Below are positions 24,398-31,871 of a DNA stretch of 64,000 nucleotides, one piece after another. The stretch's first letter is position 1. Each line of letters begins with the position of its first letter. Below the pieces are notes generated by a model. The model was not told where the DNA came from, did not search any database, and saw only the letters and a program-made list of their open reading frames with translations. The DNA comes from Micromonospora sp. C95 (GTDB lineage: Bacteria > Actinomycetota > Actinomycetes > Mycobacteriales > Micromonosporaceae), in assembly GCF_018070465.1 (NCBI RefSeq), contig NZ_JAGPXT010000023.1, forward strand, positions 24,270-88,269, read 5' to 3'. Position numbers and translations under genes: made by a program.

Positions 24398-25263
24398 CCG
24401 CGATCCGGGCGGCCGGCGGGGTGGTGTGGCGGCCGGCGGGGGTCGACCACGTCGAGGTGTGTCTGGTGCACCGGCCCCGGTACGGCGACTGGACCCTGCC
24501 CAAGGGCAAGCTGGAGCCGGGCGAGCATCCGCTGCTCGCCGCCGCCCGGGAGGTCGCCGAGGAGGCCGACGCGCAGGCCGCGCCGCAGCTGCGGCTGCCC
24601 TCGGTGCGCTACCGCAGCGAGGGCCGGCTCAAGGTGGTCGACTACTGGTCGATGCGGGCGGTGGGCACCGGCGGATTCCAGCCGGACACCGAGGTCGACG
24701 AGGTCCGTTGGCTGGCCGTCGACGACGCGATGACCCTGGTGAGCTATCCGCACGACGTGGAGGTGCTGGCCGCGTTCGCGGCCCTGCCGCCGGTCACCGC
24801 GGCCCTGGTGCTGGTGCGGCACGGGCACGCCGGTAAACGCCTGGCCTGGCCCGGCCCGGACACTGGGCGACCGCTGGACGCCCGGGGCTGGTCCGAGGCA
24901 CAGGCGTTGGCACCGCTGATCGGGCTGATCCGGCCGGCGCGGCTGCTATCCGCGTCACCACGCCGGTGCGTGCAGACCCTCGATCCGGCGGCGGCGGCGC
25001 TGGACCTGCCGATCGAGGTCTGCGGCGACCTGGACGAGCCGAGCGCCGGCCAGCAGCCCGACGAGTGTGTACTGGCCGCCGCCGCACGCCTGGCCGCGCT
25101 GGCCGCCGCCGGGGAACCAGCGGCGGTGTGCAGTCAGGGCAAGGTGATCCCCGGCGCCCTGGAGCGGCTGGCGGGGCGGTGCGGCGACTACACCACCGAC
25201 AAGGGCGGCGGCTGGCTGCTCGCCTTCACCGGTGACCGCCTCGTCGCCGCCGACCGCCTCTGA
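24394..25263 (+). CDS. Nudix hydrolase fused to histidine phosphatase domain (MutT1-like)
   Basis: The 289-residue fusion has a Nudix domain (residues 1-135) with the box GKLEPGEHPLLAAAREVAEE at 38-57. A histidine phosphatase (RHG) domain follows, with LVRHGHAGKR near residue 140, and SASPRRCVQTL. This is the architecture of mycobacterial MutT1 (Rv2985), which cleans oxidised nucleotides and diadenosine polyphosphates. The Nudix box Gly after the EE pair is Ala here. The GTG at 24394 overlaps the CYTH/CHAD stop by 4 nt, so I prefer it to GTG 24385. It is the last gene of the ppk group. Confidence 0.9.
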   Translation: MTAIRAAGGVVWRPAGVDHVEVCLVHRPRYGDWTLPKGKLEPGEHPLLAAAREVAEEADAQAAPQLRLPSVRYRSEGRLKVVDYWSMRAVGTGGFQPDTEVDEVRWLAVDDAMTLVSYPHDVEVLAAFAALPPVTAALVLVRHGHAGKRLAWPGPDTGRPLDARGWSEAQALAPLIGLIRPARLLSASPRRCVQTLDPAAAALDLPIEVCGDLDEPSAGQQPDECVLAAAARLAALAAAGEPAAVCSQGKVIPGALERLAGRCGDYTTDKGGGWLLAFTGDRLVAADRL

Positions 25264-25389
25264 CCCTCGCGCGGCCGATTCACGGGCGGCGGCGATAGCA
25301 CAGCCGGTTCAGCTCGACAGGGCACACAGCGGCATCCCTCGCCCTGCGCACCGCCGTGGAAGCGCACCGCGCAGAGCAGGCGGCCCGCC

Positions 25390-27288
25390 TCAGCGGTCGG
25401 GCAGGGTGAGGGTGACGGCGACCGGCAGATGGTCGCTGGCGGTGCCCGGCACCGCGACCGCGTCGGCGGCGGCCAGGTCGGGTGAGACGAAGACGTGGTC
25501 GATCTGCTCGCGCGGGTCGTCCGCCGGGCTGGTCGGCAGCGGGCGGGCGGGGGCCAGCGCGTCGACGAGACCGGCGCTGGTGAACGCGGTGAAGGCCGGA
25601 TCGCCCGGCTCGGTGTTGAGGTCACCGGCGACCACCAGCGGCGCGCCGTCGGCGTACCCGGTGGCGAAGTCCGCCACGGCGCGGGCCTGGACCACCGGAT
25701 CGGTGCCGGGCGGCGGTTGCAGGTGGGTGCTCACCACGGCCAGGCGTACGCCGGCGCTGAGGTCGACGGTGACGCCGAGCGCCTGTGCCCCGGTGGGCGC
25801 GCCGACGGCGGGCAGCGCACGGGTTCGGGCCCGCTGCACCGGCCAGCGGCTGAGCACCGCGTCGCCCCACAACGGGTCGGCGGCCGGCGCGAAGACGTAG
25901 GGCATCCCCAGCCGGGCGGCGAGCAGGCCCAGCGTGTCGTGGCCACCGTTGAGCAGCCAACCCCGGTCGACCTCGCTGAGCACCACCACGTCGGCCCGGC
26001 CGACCGCCCGGTCCAGTGCGGTGAGGTCGAAGCGGCCGTCAAGGCCGAAGCCCATCCGGATGTTGTACGCCACCAGCCGCACCTGCTCCGGCGGCCCGCT
26101 CCGGTTGCTGGCCACCAGCCACGGCCCGTGCAGCCAGGCGGCGGACAGGGCGACGACGCCGGCCAGCACCGCCAGCCGCCACCGGGGGAGCCCCGGCGCG
26201 GGTTTCGCCTGCGGTGACCGGTACCGGTCGGGCGCGGCCCCGCCGCGCATCGCGACCATCCCGGTCAGCGCGGCCACCACGGCCGGTACCCACTCGTTGG
26301 GGTAGCCGAGATCGTAGGCGGCGTAGTACACCAACGCGGCGACGGCGAAGCCGAGCATCCCGCCCACCGCCGCGTATGCCGGTCCGGCGCCGGTCCGCTG
26401 CGGCGACGGTCCACCACCGGCAAGGCCGAGGCAGCCGCCCAGCCCCGCCGCGCTGGCCAGGATGGCGACGGTGAGCAGTGTCGGCGGGCCGTAGCCGAAC
26501 AGCAGGGCCCCGGCCAGCAGCAGCACCGGCGGCACCGGTCGCCACCGTGGGCGCGACGGCGTCAGCGCGGCGAGCAGGAACAGTGGCGCCGCGGCGCCCA
26601 GCGGCGCCAACGCGAACGGCGGCGGCGCGGCGGTGCCCGCCTCGCCGTACCAGTAGGACATGGCGCTTGTCGCGACCGCGGGTGACAGCGCCACCATGCC
26701 GCCGAGCAGCAGCGCCGGCCCGACGAGCAGCCAGCCCCGGCGGTTCGACGGCTGGTCGTGGACCGGCCGGGCGGCGGCGCGGCCGAAGGCCGTCTCGGCG
26801 GCCAGCAGCGCCGCCACCACCGCCACGCTTGCCACCCACGCCGGCCACCGCTGCCACCACACCAGGTCGTACGTGCCAAGCAGGGCGTGGACCAGCGCGC
26901 TCGCGGTCAGCCCCAGCACCAGCCCGGGTAACGGGTACCCGACCCGGGCGGCGGTGGCGGCCAGCCAGACCAGACCAGCGAGCAGACCGGCGCTGGCCAG
27001 CCACAGTTGGGCCTGGCCACCCGGCGCGGCGGTAAGGGCGAGTCGGGCGGCACCGAGCACCAGCACCGCCGTGACACCGACGGTGGCGGGGCCGACCCGC
27101 GCGACGAGGGCCGGCGCGGCGAGCGCCAGCACGAACCAGCCGACCGCGAACGCGCCGAGCAGCTCGGCCGGGGTGGACGCGGCCTGACCGAAGATGGTGA
27201 TTACCGACGGCAGGAAGACCCGCAGCACGTCGGTCAGGACGACGAGTCCCAGGGCCAGGGTGGTGGTGCCGAGACGACGCTGACTCAA
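25390..27288 (-). CDS. Polytopic membrane protein with endonuclease/exonuclease/phosphatase domain
   Basis: The 632-residue protein has about 10-12 hydrophobic helices in residues 1-375, followed by an EEP (DNase I-like) domain. The EEP motifs are LVAYNIRMGFG, VVVLSEVDRG (metal Glu), VVAGDLNTEPGD, QIDHVFVSPD and a final TASDHLPVAVTL. The metal and catalytic His residues look intact. The substrate could be a phospholipid headgroup, inositol phosphate or nucleic acid. The catalytic domain would sit at the membrane. It is convergent with the Nudix gene; the 126 bp between hold no feature I can name. The start at 27288 gives a basic N terminus before the first helix. Confidence 0.85.
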   Translation of the reverse strand: MSQRRLGTTTLALGLVVLTDVLRVFLPSVITIFGQAASTPAELLGAFAVGWFVLALAAPALVARVGPATVGVTAVLVLGAARLALTAAPGGQAQLWLASAGLLAGLVWLAATAARVGYPLPGLVLGLTASALVHALLGTYDLVWWQRWPAWVASVAVVAALLAAETAFGRAAARPVHDQPSNRRGWLLVGPALLLGGMVALSPAVATSAMSYWYGEAGTAAPPPFALAPLGAAAPLFLLAALTPSRPRWRPVPPVLLLAGALLFGYGPPTLLTVAILASAAGLGGCLGLAGGGPSPQRTGAGPAYAAVGGMLGFAVAALVYYAAYDLGYPNEWVPAVVAALTGMVAMRGGAAPDRYRSPQAKPAPGLPRWRLAVLAGVVALSAAWLHGPWLVASNRSGPPEQVRLVAYNIRMGFGLDGRFDLTALDRAVGRADVVVLSEVDRGWLLNGGHDTLGLLAARLGMPYVFAPAADPLWGDAVLSRWPVQRARTRALPAVGAPTGAQALGVTVDLSAGVRLAVVSTHLQPPPGTDPVVQARAVADFATGYADGAPLVVAGDLNTEPGDPAFTAFTSAGLVDALAPARPLPTSPADDPREQIDHVFVSPDLAAADAVAVPGTASDHLPVAVTLTLPDR

Positions 27289-27392
27289 CCCGGTTCTCTT
27301 TCCGGCGAGGGGTGGTGCGGCGATTCTGCTGGCCGGGTTCCGGACCGGTCAACGGTTTCCGCCGTGGCGGTGAGCCGTCGGGTGGATGTGCC

Positions 27393-27423
27393 GAGGGCGC
27401 CCACCGTACCGGCGGGCGCCCTC
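27393..27423. terminator. Terminator hairpin downstream of hup
   Basis: A 10-bp stem, GAGGGCGCCC (27393-27402) with its complement at 27414-27423, and an 11-nt loop lie 15 bp after the hup stop (minus strand). Confidence 0.75.
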
Positions 27424-27437
27424 GTCGTACGACCGGC

Positions 27438-28043
27438 TCAGCGCCGGGTCGCGGCCTTCCTGGCCGGCGCCTTCTTCGCCGGAGCCTTCTTGGCCGTCGC
27501 GGTCTTGCGGGCCGCCGTCGCCTTGGTCGCCGCGGCGGTCTTCTTCGCCGGGGCGGCCTTCTTCGTGGCGGCCTTCTTCGCCGGAGCGGCCTTCGCGGTC
27601 GTCTTGGTCGCGGTGGTCTTCTTGGCCGCCGCGGTCTTGCTCGCCGTGGTCTTCTTGGCTGCGGTGCTCTTGGCCGCGGTCGTCTTCTTCGCCGCGGTCG
27701 CCTTGGCACCGGTGGTCCTGGCGGTGGCTCCGGCGGTCTTCTTCGCCGCCGCCGTGGCCTTCGGCACCTTGCCGCTGGCCACCATCTCCTTGAACCCGGC
27801 GCCGGGGCGGAACGTCGGCACCGAGGTCTTCTTGACCTTCACCGCCTCCCCCGTGCGCGGGTTGCGGGCTGTTCGCGCGCCGCGTACCCGCTTCTCGAAC
27901 GCTCCGAATCCGGTGATCGCCACCTTCTCGCCCTTGGTAACCGCCGCCTGGACCTCAGCGAGGACCGCGTCGAGCGCGGCCGTCGCCATTTTCCGGTCCC
28001 CCAGGCGAACGGCGAGCGCCTCGATGAGCTCGGCCTTGTTCAC
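27438..28043 (-). CDS. hupB: HU nucleoid protein with Lys/Ala-rich C-terminal tail
   Basis: HU bends and compacts DNA. The 201-residue protein has a canonical HU domain at residues 1-93 (VNKAELIEALAVRLGD, ITGFGAFEKRVRGARTARNP, VPTFRPGAGFKE). A tail of about 108 residues follows, built of AAKK/TTAKK-type repeats resembling eukaryotic histone H1, as in mycobacterial HupB and Streptomyces HupS. The tail gives extra DNA binding and protection. The GTG at 28043 has AGGAGGAA upstream. A longer frame to 28325 lacks similarity and covers a terminator. Codon repetition in the tail reflects the peptide repeats. Confidence 0.95.
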   Translation of the reverse strand: MNKAELIEALAVRLGDRKMATAALDAVLAEVQAAVTKGEKVAITGFGAFEKRVRGARTARNPRTGEAVKVKKTSVPTFRPGAGFKEMVASGKVPKATAAAKKTAGATARTTGAKATAAKKTTAAKSTAAKKTTASKTAAAKKTTATKTTAKAAPAKKAATKKAAPAKKTAAATKATAARKTATAKKAPAKKAPARKAATRR

Positions 28044-28155
28044 GACTTCCTCCTGATTGTGCAACTGACTCGACGCGAGCCATTCTGCGCGCACGGTATG
28101 CCCTGTGCTGGCGGGACACAAACATTCGGCGGAAAAAAGCCCTTGTGTCGTAACG

Positions 28156-28193
28156 GATTCGCCCCCACCGGTGGCACCGGTGGGGGCGGAATC
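28156..28193. terminator. Terminator hairpin downstream of leuD
   Basis: A self-complementary GC-rich segment, GCCCCCACCGGTG against CACCGGTGGGGGC (28161-28187), is extended by GATTC/GAATC outer arms. It begins 24 bp after the leuD stop on the minus strand and precedes the hup promoter region. Confidence 0.75.
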
Positions 28194-28216
28194 GGCTGCG
28201 GATCGGGGTGTTCGGG

Positions 28217-28804
28217 CTACGCGACCCGGGGTAGGAAGGCCGGTCGGTCGGCCTCGAAGGCGCTGATCCGGTCCTCGTGCCGGAGGGTGAGTCCAATGTC
28301 GTCCAAGCCCTCCATCAGCCGCCACCGGCTGAAGTCGTCGAGCGGGAACGACCAGCTGGCGGTGTCGACCCGCACCTCGCGGGCGGTCAGGTCGACGACC
28401 ACCGGGGTGGTCGGATTCGCCTCGACCAGACTCCAGATTTCTTCGACGGCTTTCAATTCCAGCTCTACCGGAAGCAGCCCTTCCTTCAGGGCGTTGCCGC
28501 GGAAGATGTCACCGAAGCGCGGCGAGATGACCACTCGGAAGCCGTAGTCGCGCAGCGCCCACACGGCGTGCTCCCGCGATGACCCGGTGCCGAACTCGGG
28601 ACCGGCAACCAGAATCGACGCTCCTGAATATGCTTGATCGTTGAGAACGAATCCCGGGTCTTCCCGCCACGCGCTGAACAGCCCGTCGGCGAAACCGGTA
28701 CGGGTCACCCGCTTGAGGTACACGGCGGGGATGATCTGGTCAGTGTCCACGTCGGAGCGACGCAGTGGCAGGGCGGTGCCGGTGTGCACGGTGAACTTGT
28801 CCAT
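28217..28804 (-). CDS. leuD: 3-isopropylmalate dehydratase small subunit
   Basis: LeuD completes the isopropylmalate isomerase of leucine synthesis. The 195-residue swivel-domain protein shows MDKFTVHTGTALPLRRSDVD at the start, TDQIIPAVYLKRV, GPEFGTGSSREHAVWAL and SPRFGDIFRGNALKEGLLPV, all conserved. The ATG at 28804 lies 14 bp after the leuC stop, so leuC and leuD are one operon. A longer in-frame extension overlaps leuC and is rejected. Confidence 0.96.
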   Translation of the reverse strand: MDKFTVHTGTALPLRRSDVDTDQIIPAVYLKRVTRTGFADGLFSAWREDPGFVLNDQAYSGASILVAGPEFGTGSSREHAVWALRDYGFRVVISPRFGDIFRGNALKEGLLPVELELKAVEEIWSLVEANPTTPVVVDLTAREVRVDTASWSFPLDDFSRWRLMEGLDDIGLTLRHEDRISAFEADRPAFLPRVA

Positions 28805-28818
28805 CTGTCGCAGCCCTT

Positions 28819-30264
28819 CTACAGGTCGGCGGGAGCGGCCAGCCGGCCGACGACGGCGGTGGCAGCGGCCACCGGCGGGCTGACCAGGTGGGTGCGCCCA
28901 CCGCGGCCCTGGCGGCCCTCGAAGTTCCGGTTGGAGGTCGAGGCGGCGCGCTGCCCCGGGGAGAGCGTGTCCGGGTTCATGCCCAGACACATGGAGCAGC
29001 CGGCGAAGCGCCATTCGGCTCCGGCGTCGGTGAAGACCTTGTCCAACCCCTCCGCCTCGGCGGCCTCGCGCACGGCGGCCGAGCCGGGCACCACGAGCAT
29101 GCGTACCCCGTCGGCCACCCGATTGCCGCGCAGCACGTCGGCGGCGGCCCGGAGATCCTCCAGGCGACCGTTGGTGCACGAACCCACGAAGACCACGTCG
29201 ACGGCGAGGTCACGCAGCGCGGTGCCGGGGCGCAGGTCCATGTACGCCAGGGCGCGGCGGGCGGCGGCCCGCTCCGGTTCGGTGACGAACTCGTCCGGGT
29301 CCGGCACGACCGCACCCAGCGGCGCGCCCTGCCCGGGGTTGGTGCCCCAGGTGACGAACGGGGTGATCTCGGCGGCGTCCAGCGTCACCTCGGAGTCGAA
29401 GACCGCCCCCTCGTCCGTGGGCAGGGTCCGCCAGTAGGCGAGCGCCGCCTCCCAGTCGGCGCCGCTGGGGGCGTTCGGCCGCCCCTTCAGGTACGCGAAG
29501 GTGGTCTCGTCCGGCGCGATCATGCCGGCCTTGGCGCCCCACTCGATGGACATGTTGGCGATCGTCATCCGACCTTCCATGGACAACGCCCGGATCGCCT
29601 CGCCCCGGTACTCGACGATGTGCCCGCGCCCGCCGCCGGTGCCGACCTTGGCGATCAGGGCGAGCACCAGGTCCTTGGCGGTGACACCGGGGCCGAGCCG
29701 GCCGTCGACCGTGACCGCCATCGTCTTCGGGCGGGCCTGCGGCAGCGTCTGGGTGGCCAGCACGTGCTCCACCTCACTGGTGCCGATGCCGAACGCCAGG
29801 GCTCCGAACGCGCCGTGGGTGGCGGTGTGCGAGTCGCCACAGACGATTGTCATGCCGGGCTGGGTGAGGCCGAGCTGCGGGCCGATGACGTGCACGATGC
29901 CCTGGTTGGCGTCGCCGAGCGGATGCAGCCGTACGCCGAACTCGGCGCAGTTGCGTCGCAGCGTCTCGATCTGGGTACGGGAGGTGGGGTCGGCGATGGT
30001 GAGCAGGTCGCCGCGACGCTGCTGGAACGACGGATCGGCATACCCGGTCGGGGTGTTGTGATCCTCGGTGGCCAGCGTGAGGTCGGTGCGCCGCACCCGA
30101 CGGCCAGCCATGCGCAGGCCGTCGAACGCCTGCGGGCTGGTCACCTCGTGCAGCAGGTGCAGGTCGATGAAGAGCAGATCGGGCTCACCATCAGCGGACC
30201 GGACGATGTGTGCGTCCCAGACCTTCTCGGCCAGGGTCCTCGGCTCAGGAGTGACTCCCACCAT
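28819..30264 (-). CDS. leuC: 3-isopropylmalate dehydratase large subunit
   Basis: The 481-residue aconitase-family subunit carries the 4Fe-4S cluster. The cluster ligands are in GSCTNGRLED (first Cys) and CSMCLGMNPD (second pair). DLHLLHEVTSPQAFDGLR, CGDSHTATHGAFGALAFGIG and STSNRNFEGRQG are family signatures. With LeuD it isomerises 2- to 3-isopropylmalate. The ATG at 30264 has AGGA upstream. It is divergent from an IclR-type regulator across 49 bp, the standard actinobacterial arrangement for leuCD and NdgR/LtbR. Confidence 0.96.
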   Translation of the reverse strand: MVGVTPEPRTLAEKVWDAHIVRSADGEPDLLFIDLHLLHEVTSPQAFDGLRMAGRRVRRTDLTLATEDHNTPTGYADPSFQQRRGDLLTIADPTSRTQIETLRRNCAEFGVRLHPLGDANQGIVHVIGPQLGLTQPGMTIVCGDSHTATHGAFGALAFGIGTSEVEHVLATQTLPQARPKTMAVTVDGRLGPGVTAKDLVLALIAKVGTGGGRGHIVEYRGEAIRALSMEGRMTIANMSIEWGAKAGMIAPDETTFAYLKGRPNAPSGADWEAALAYWRTLPTDEGAVFDSEVTLDAAEITPFVTWGTNPGQGAPLGAVVPDPDEFVTEPERAAARRALAYMDLRPGTALRDLAVDVVFVGSCTNGRLEDLRAAADVLRGNRVADGVRMLVVPGSAAVREAAEAEGLDKVFTDAGAEWRFAGCSMCLGMNPDTLSPGQRAASTSNRNFEGRQGRGGRTHLVSPPVAAATAVVGRLAAPADL

Positions 30265-30313
30265 CTGGACATCCTAAATTCTGGGAGGTAAATTTCGGCT
30301 TGTGGGACACAGT
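30265..30313. promoter_or_regulatory. Divergent leuC/iclR control region
   Basis: This 49-bp interval is AT-rich for this genome and contains the inverted pair AAATT (30276-30280) and AAATTT about 10 bp later, plus TGGGACA-like steps. It must hold both promoters and the likely IclR (NdgR-type) operator. The exact operator cannot be fixed from one genome. Confidence 0.55.
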
Positions 30314-31000
30314 ATGAGCGGTGTCGGCGTTCTCGACAAGGCGGTGGTCATCCTGGCCGCCTGTGTCGACGGCGCCAGCCTTGCCGAACTTGTTGAACGC
30401 ACGAAGCTGCCCCGAGCCACCGCGCACCGGCTGGCGCAGGCGCTGGAGATTCACCGGATGCTGGTCCGGGACACCCAGGGTCGCTGGCGTCCCGGCCCGC
30501 GCCTGGGTGAGTTGGCGAACGCGGCGCCGGATGTGCTGCTGACCGCGGCCGAGCCGCTGCTGGCCGCCCTGCGGGACGCCACCGGCGAGAGCGCCCAGCT
30601 CTACCTGCGTCGGGCCGACGAGCGGATCTGTGTGGCCGCCGCCGAGCGGGCCAGCGGGCTGCGCGACACCGTGCCGGTCGGCTCGGTGCTGCCGATGATC
30701 GCCGGATCGGCGGCGCAGATCCTGCTCGCCTGGGAGCCGCCGGAGGCGGTGATGCCGCTGCTGCCCCGGTCGAAGTTCACCGGCCGCACCCTCGCCGAGG
30801 TCCGCCGCCGCGGCTGGGCGCAGAGCGTCGCCGAACGCGAGGCAGGTGTGGCGAGCGTCTCGGCCCCGATCCGCGACCGCACCGGCCGCGTGATCGCCGC
30901 CATCAGCATCTCCGGCCCCATCGAGCGCCTCGGCCGCCGCCCCGGCGAACGCCACGCCATGGCCGTGGTCCGAGCCGGCCAACGCCTCTCCGGCCTCTAA
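30314..31000 (+). CDS. ndgR: IclR-family regulator (NdgR/LtbR-like)
   Basis: The 228-residue regulator has an N-terminal winged helix (LDKAVVILAACVDGASLAEL, then PRATAHRLAQALEIHRML). The IclR effector domain follows (LYLRRADERICVAAAERASG, VPVGSVLPMIAGSAAQILLA). Orthologues next to leuCD control leucine and branched-chain synthesis and respond to amino acids. I start at ATG 30314; GTG 30302 adds four residues and has no clear ribosome-binding site. Its stop directly borders the C-rich repeat element. Confidence 0.9.
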   Translation: MSGVGVLDKAVVILAACVDGASLAELVERTKLPRATAHRLAQALEIHRMLVRDTQGRWRPGPRLGELANAAPDVLLTAAEPLLAALRDATGESAQLYLRRADERICVAAAERASGLRDTVPVGSVLPMIAGSAAQILLAWEPPEAVMPLLPRSKFTGRTLAEVRRRGWAQSVAEREAGVASVSAPIRDRTGRVIAAISISGPIERLGRRPGERHAMAVVRAGQRLSGL

Positions 31001-31190
31001 CCCCCACCCCACCCCACCCCGCCCCACCCCAGCCGCCCCACCCCAGCCGCTTCACCCCGTTAATCATGAAGTTATTGTCACGCCACGCCGGGCGGCCGGA
31101 CAACAACTTCATGATCAGCGGGACGGGGTGGGGTGGGGCAGGGCAGGGCAGGGCAGGGCTGAGTGGGGTGGGGGGGGTTGAGAGGAGCCC
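30998..31190. repeat. Palindromic intergenic repeat with C-rich and G-rich flanks (copy 2)
   Basis: The central arms are 23 nt (31057-31079 and 31099-31121), complementary with a few mismatches, built on ATCATGAAGTT, and enclose 19 bp. To the left is a CCCCACCCC tract (31001-31056), to the right the mirror GGGGTGGGG/GGGCA tract (31119-31190). The element starts exactly at the iclR stop. It has the same plan as 1564-1736 but a different core sequence. Confidence 0.75.
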
Positions 31191-31216
31191 GTCTCGGCGG
31201 GCGAGACGGGCTTCGG

Positions 31217-31292
31217 TGGTAGCCCCGACCGGATTCGAACCGGCGCTACCGCCTTGAGAGGGCGGCGTCCTGGGCCGCTAGACGACGGGGCC
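31217..31292 (-). tRNA. tRNA-Glu (anticodon CTC), CCA encoded
   Basis: The cloverleaf on the minus strand has acceptor GGCCCCG/CGGGGCT (one G-U pair), D arm GTCTAGCGGCCCAGGAC and anticodon stem CCGCC with loop CTCTCAA (anticodon CTC). The T arm is GCCGG-TTCGAAT-CCGGT, the discriminator A at 31220, and CCA is encoded at 31217-31219. Its 73-nt body is identical to the copy at 31481-31553. Confidence 0.95.
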
Positions 31293-31480
31293 AGGTACTT
31301 TCCAGATTCACCAGCCCGGTGGGCGGTGCGGCAGTAGTCTAGCGGCGCCGCCGCCCACTGCCGCACAAGGGTGGCGGGTCGGGGACGCAGCCGATCCGTC
31401 ACGGGCACCGCCCCACCGAGGCGGGCCTGGAGAAGCGAAACGGCCCGCTCCGCAGCGGCGGAACGAGCCGTATGAACCTG

Positions 31481-31553
31481 TAGCCCCGACCGGATTCGAA
31501 CCGGCGCTACCGCCTTGAGAGGGCGGCGTCCTGGGCCGCTAGACGACGGGGCC
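31481..31553 (-). tRNA. tRNA-Glu (anticodon CTC), CCA not encoded
   Basis: The 73-nt body is identical to the gene at 31217-31292, with the same CTC anticodon. The three bases after the discriminator are CAG rather than CCA, so the 3' end must be completed by tRNA nucleotidyltransferase. The 187 bp between the two copies are not conserved. Confidence 0.95.
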
Positions 31554-31691
31554 AGAACATATCGCGGCACCACCCTTTCGGCCGGTGCCGCCGAACTCTA
31601 CCAGATCTCGCTACCGGAGCCCCTCGCGGTGCCTCGGTGCCGAACTCCACCAGAATCCAGCGACCTCGATTCGTGGCGAATCTCGGCTGCG

Positions 31692-31763
31692 CTGGGGTAC
31701 CAGGACTCGAACCTAGACTAACTGAACCAGAATCAGTCGGGCTGCCAATTACCCCATACCCCA
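31692..31763 (-). tRNA. tRNA-Gln (anticodon CTG)
   Basis: The cloverleaf has acceptor TGGGGTA/TACCCCA, anticodon stem ACTGA with loop TTCTGGT (anticodon CTG, reads CAG), T loop TTCGAGT and discriminator G at 31692. CCA is not encoded. It forms a tRNA cluster with the two tRNA-Glu genes on the same strand. Confidence 0.95.
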
Positions 31764-31871
31764 TTGGCCCCTTGCGGCGCCGGGAACAAACTTTACCCTC
31801 CCGGCACCGACAGGCCAAATCGACTTCCCCAAACCACTCCTGAGCTGCCAAAACGGCAGTCAGAACGGCGA

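Noticed and set aside
25264..25389. Cys-rich reading frame between the Nudix and EEP genes (CAVRFHGGAQ, CRCVPC)
   Set aside because: It has no start with a ribosome-binding site, is very short and overlaps the end of the EEP gene in another frame; not enough to call a gene.
26039..27709. 556-residue ORF on the minus strand overlapping the membrane EEP gene and hup
   Set aside because: The frame is Pro/Arg/Gly-rich shadow sequence over two well-supported genes. Long antisense or out-of-frame ORFs are normal at this G+C content.
27438..27750. Repetitive GCC/AAG/GTC-rich DNA resembling a tandem repeat
   Set aside because: It encodes the AAKK-type tail of HU; the repetition is at the peptide level and not a separate DNA element.
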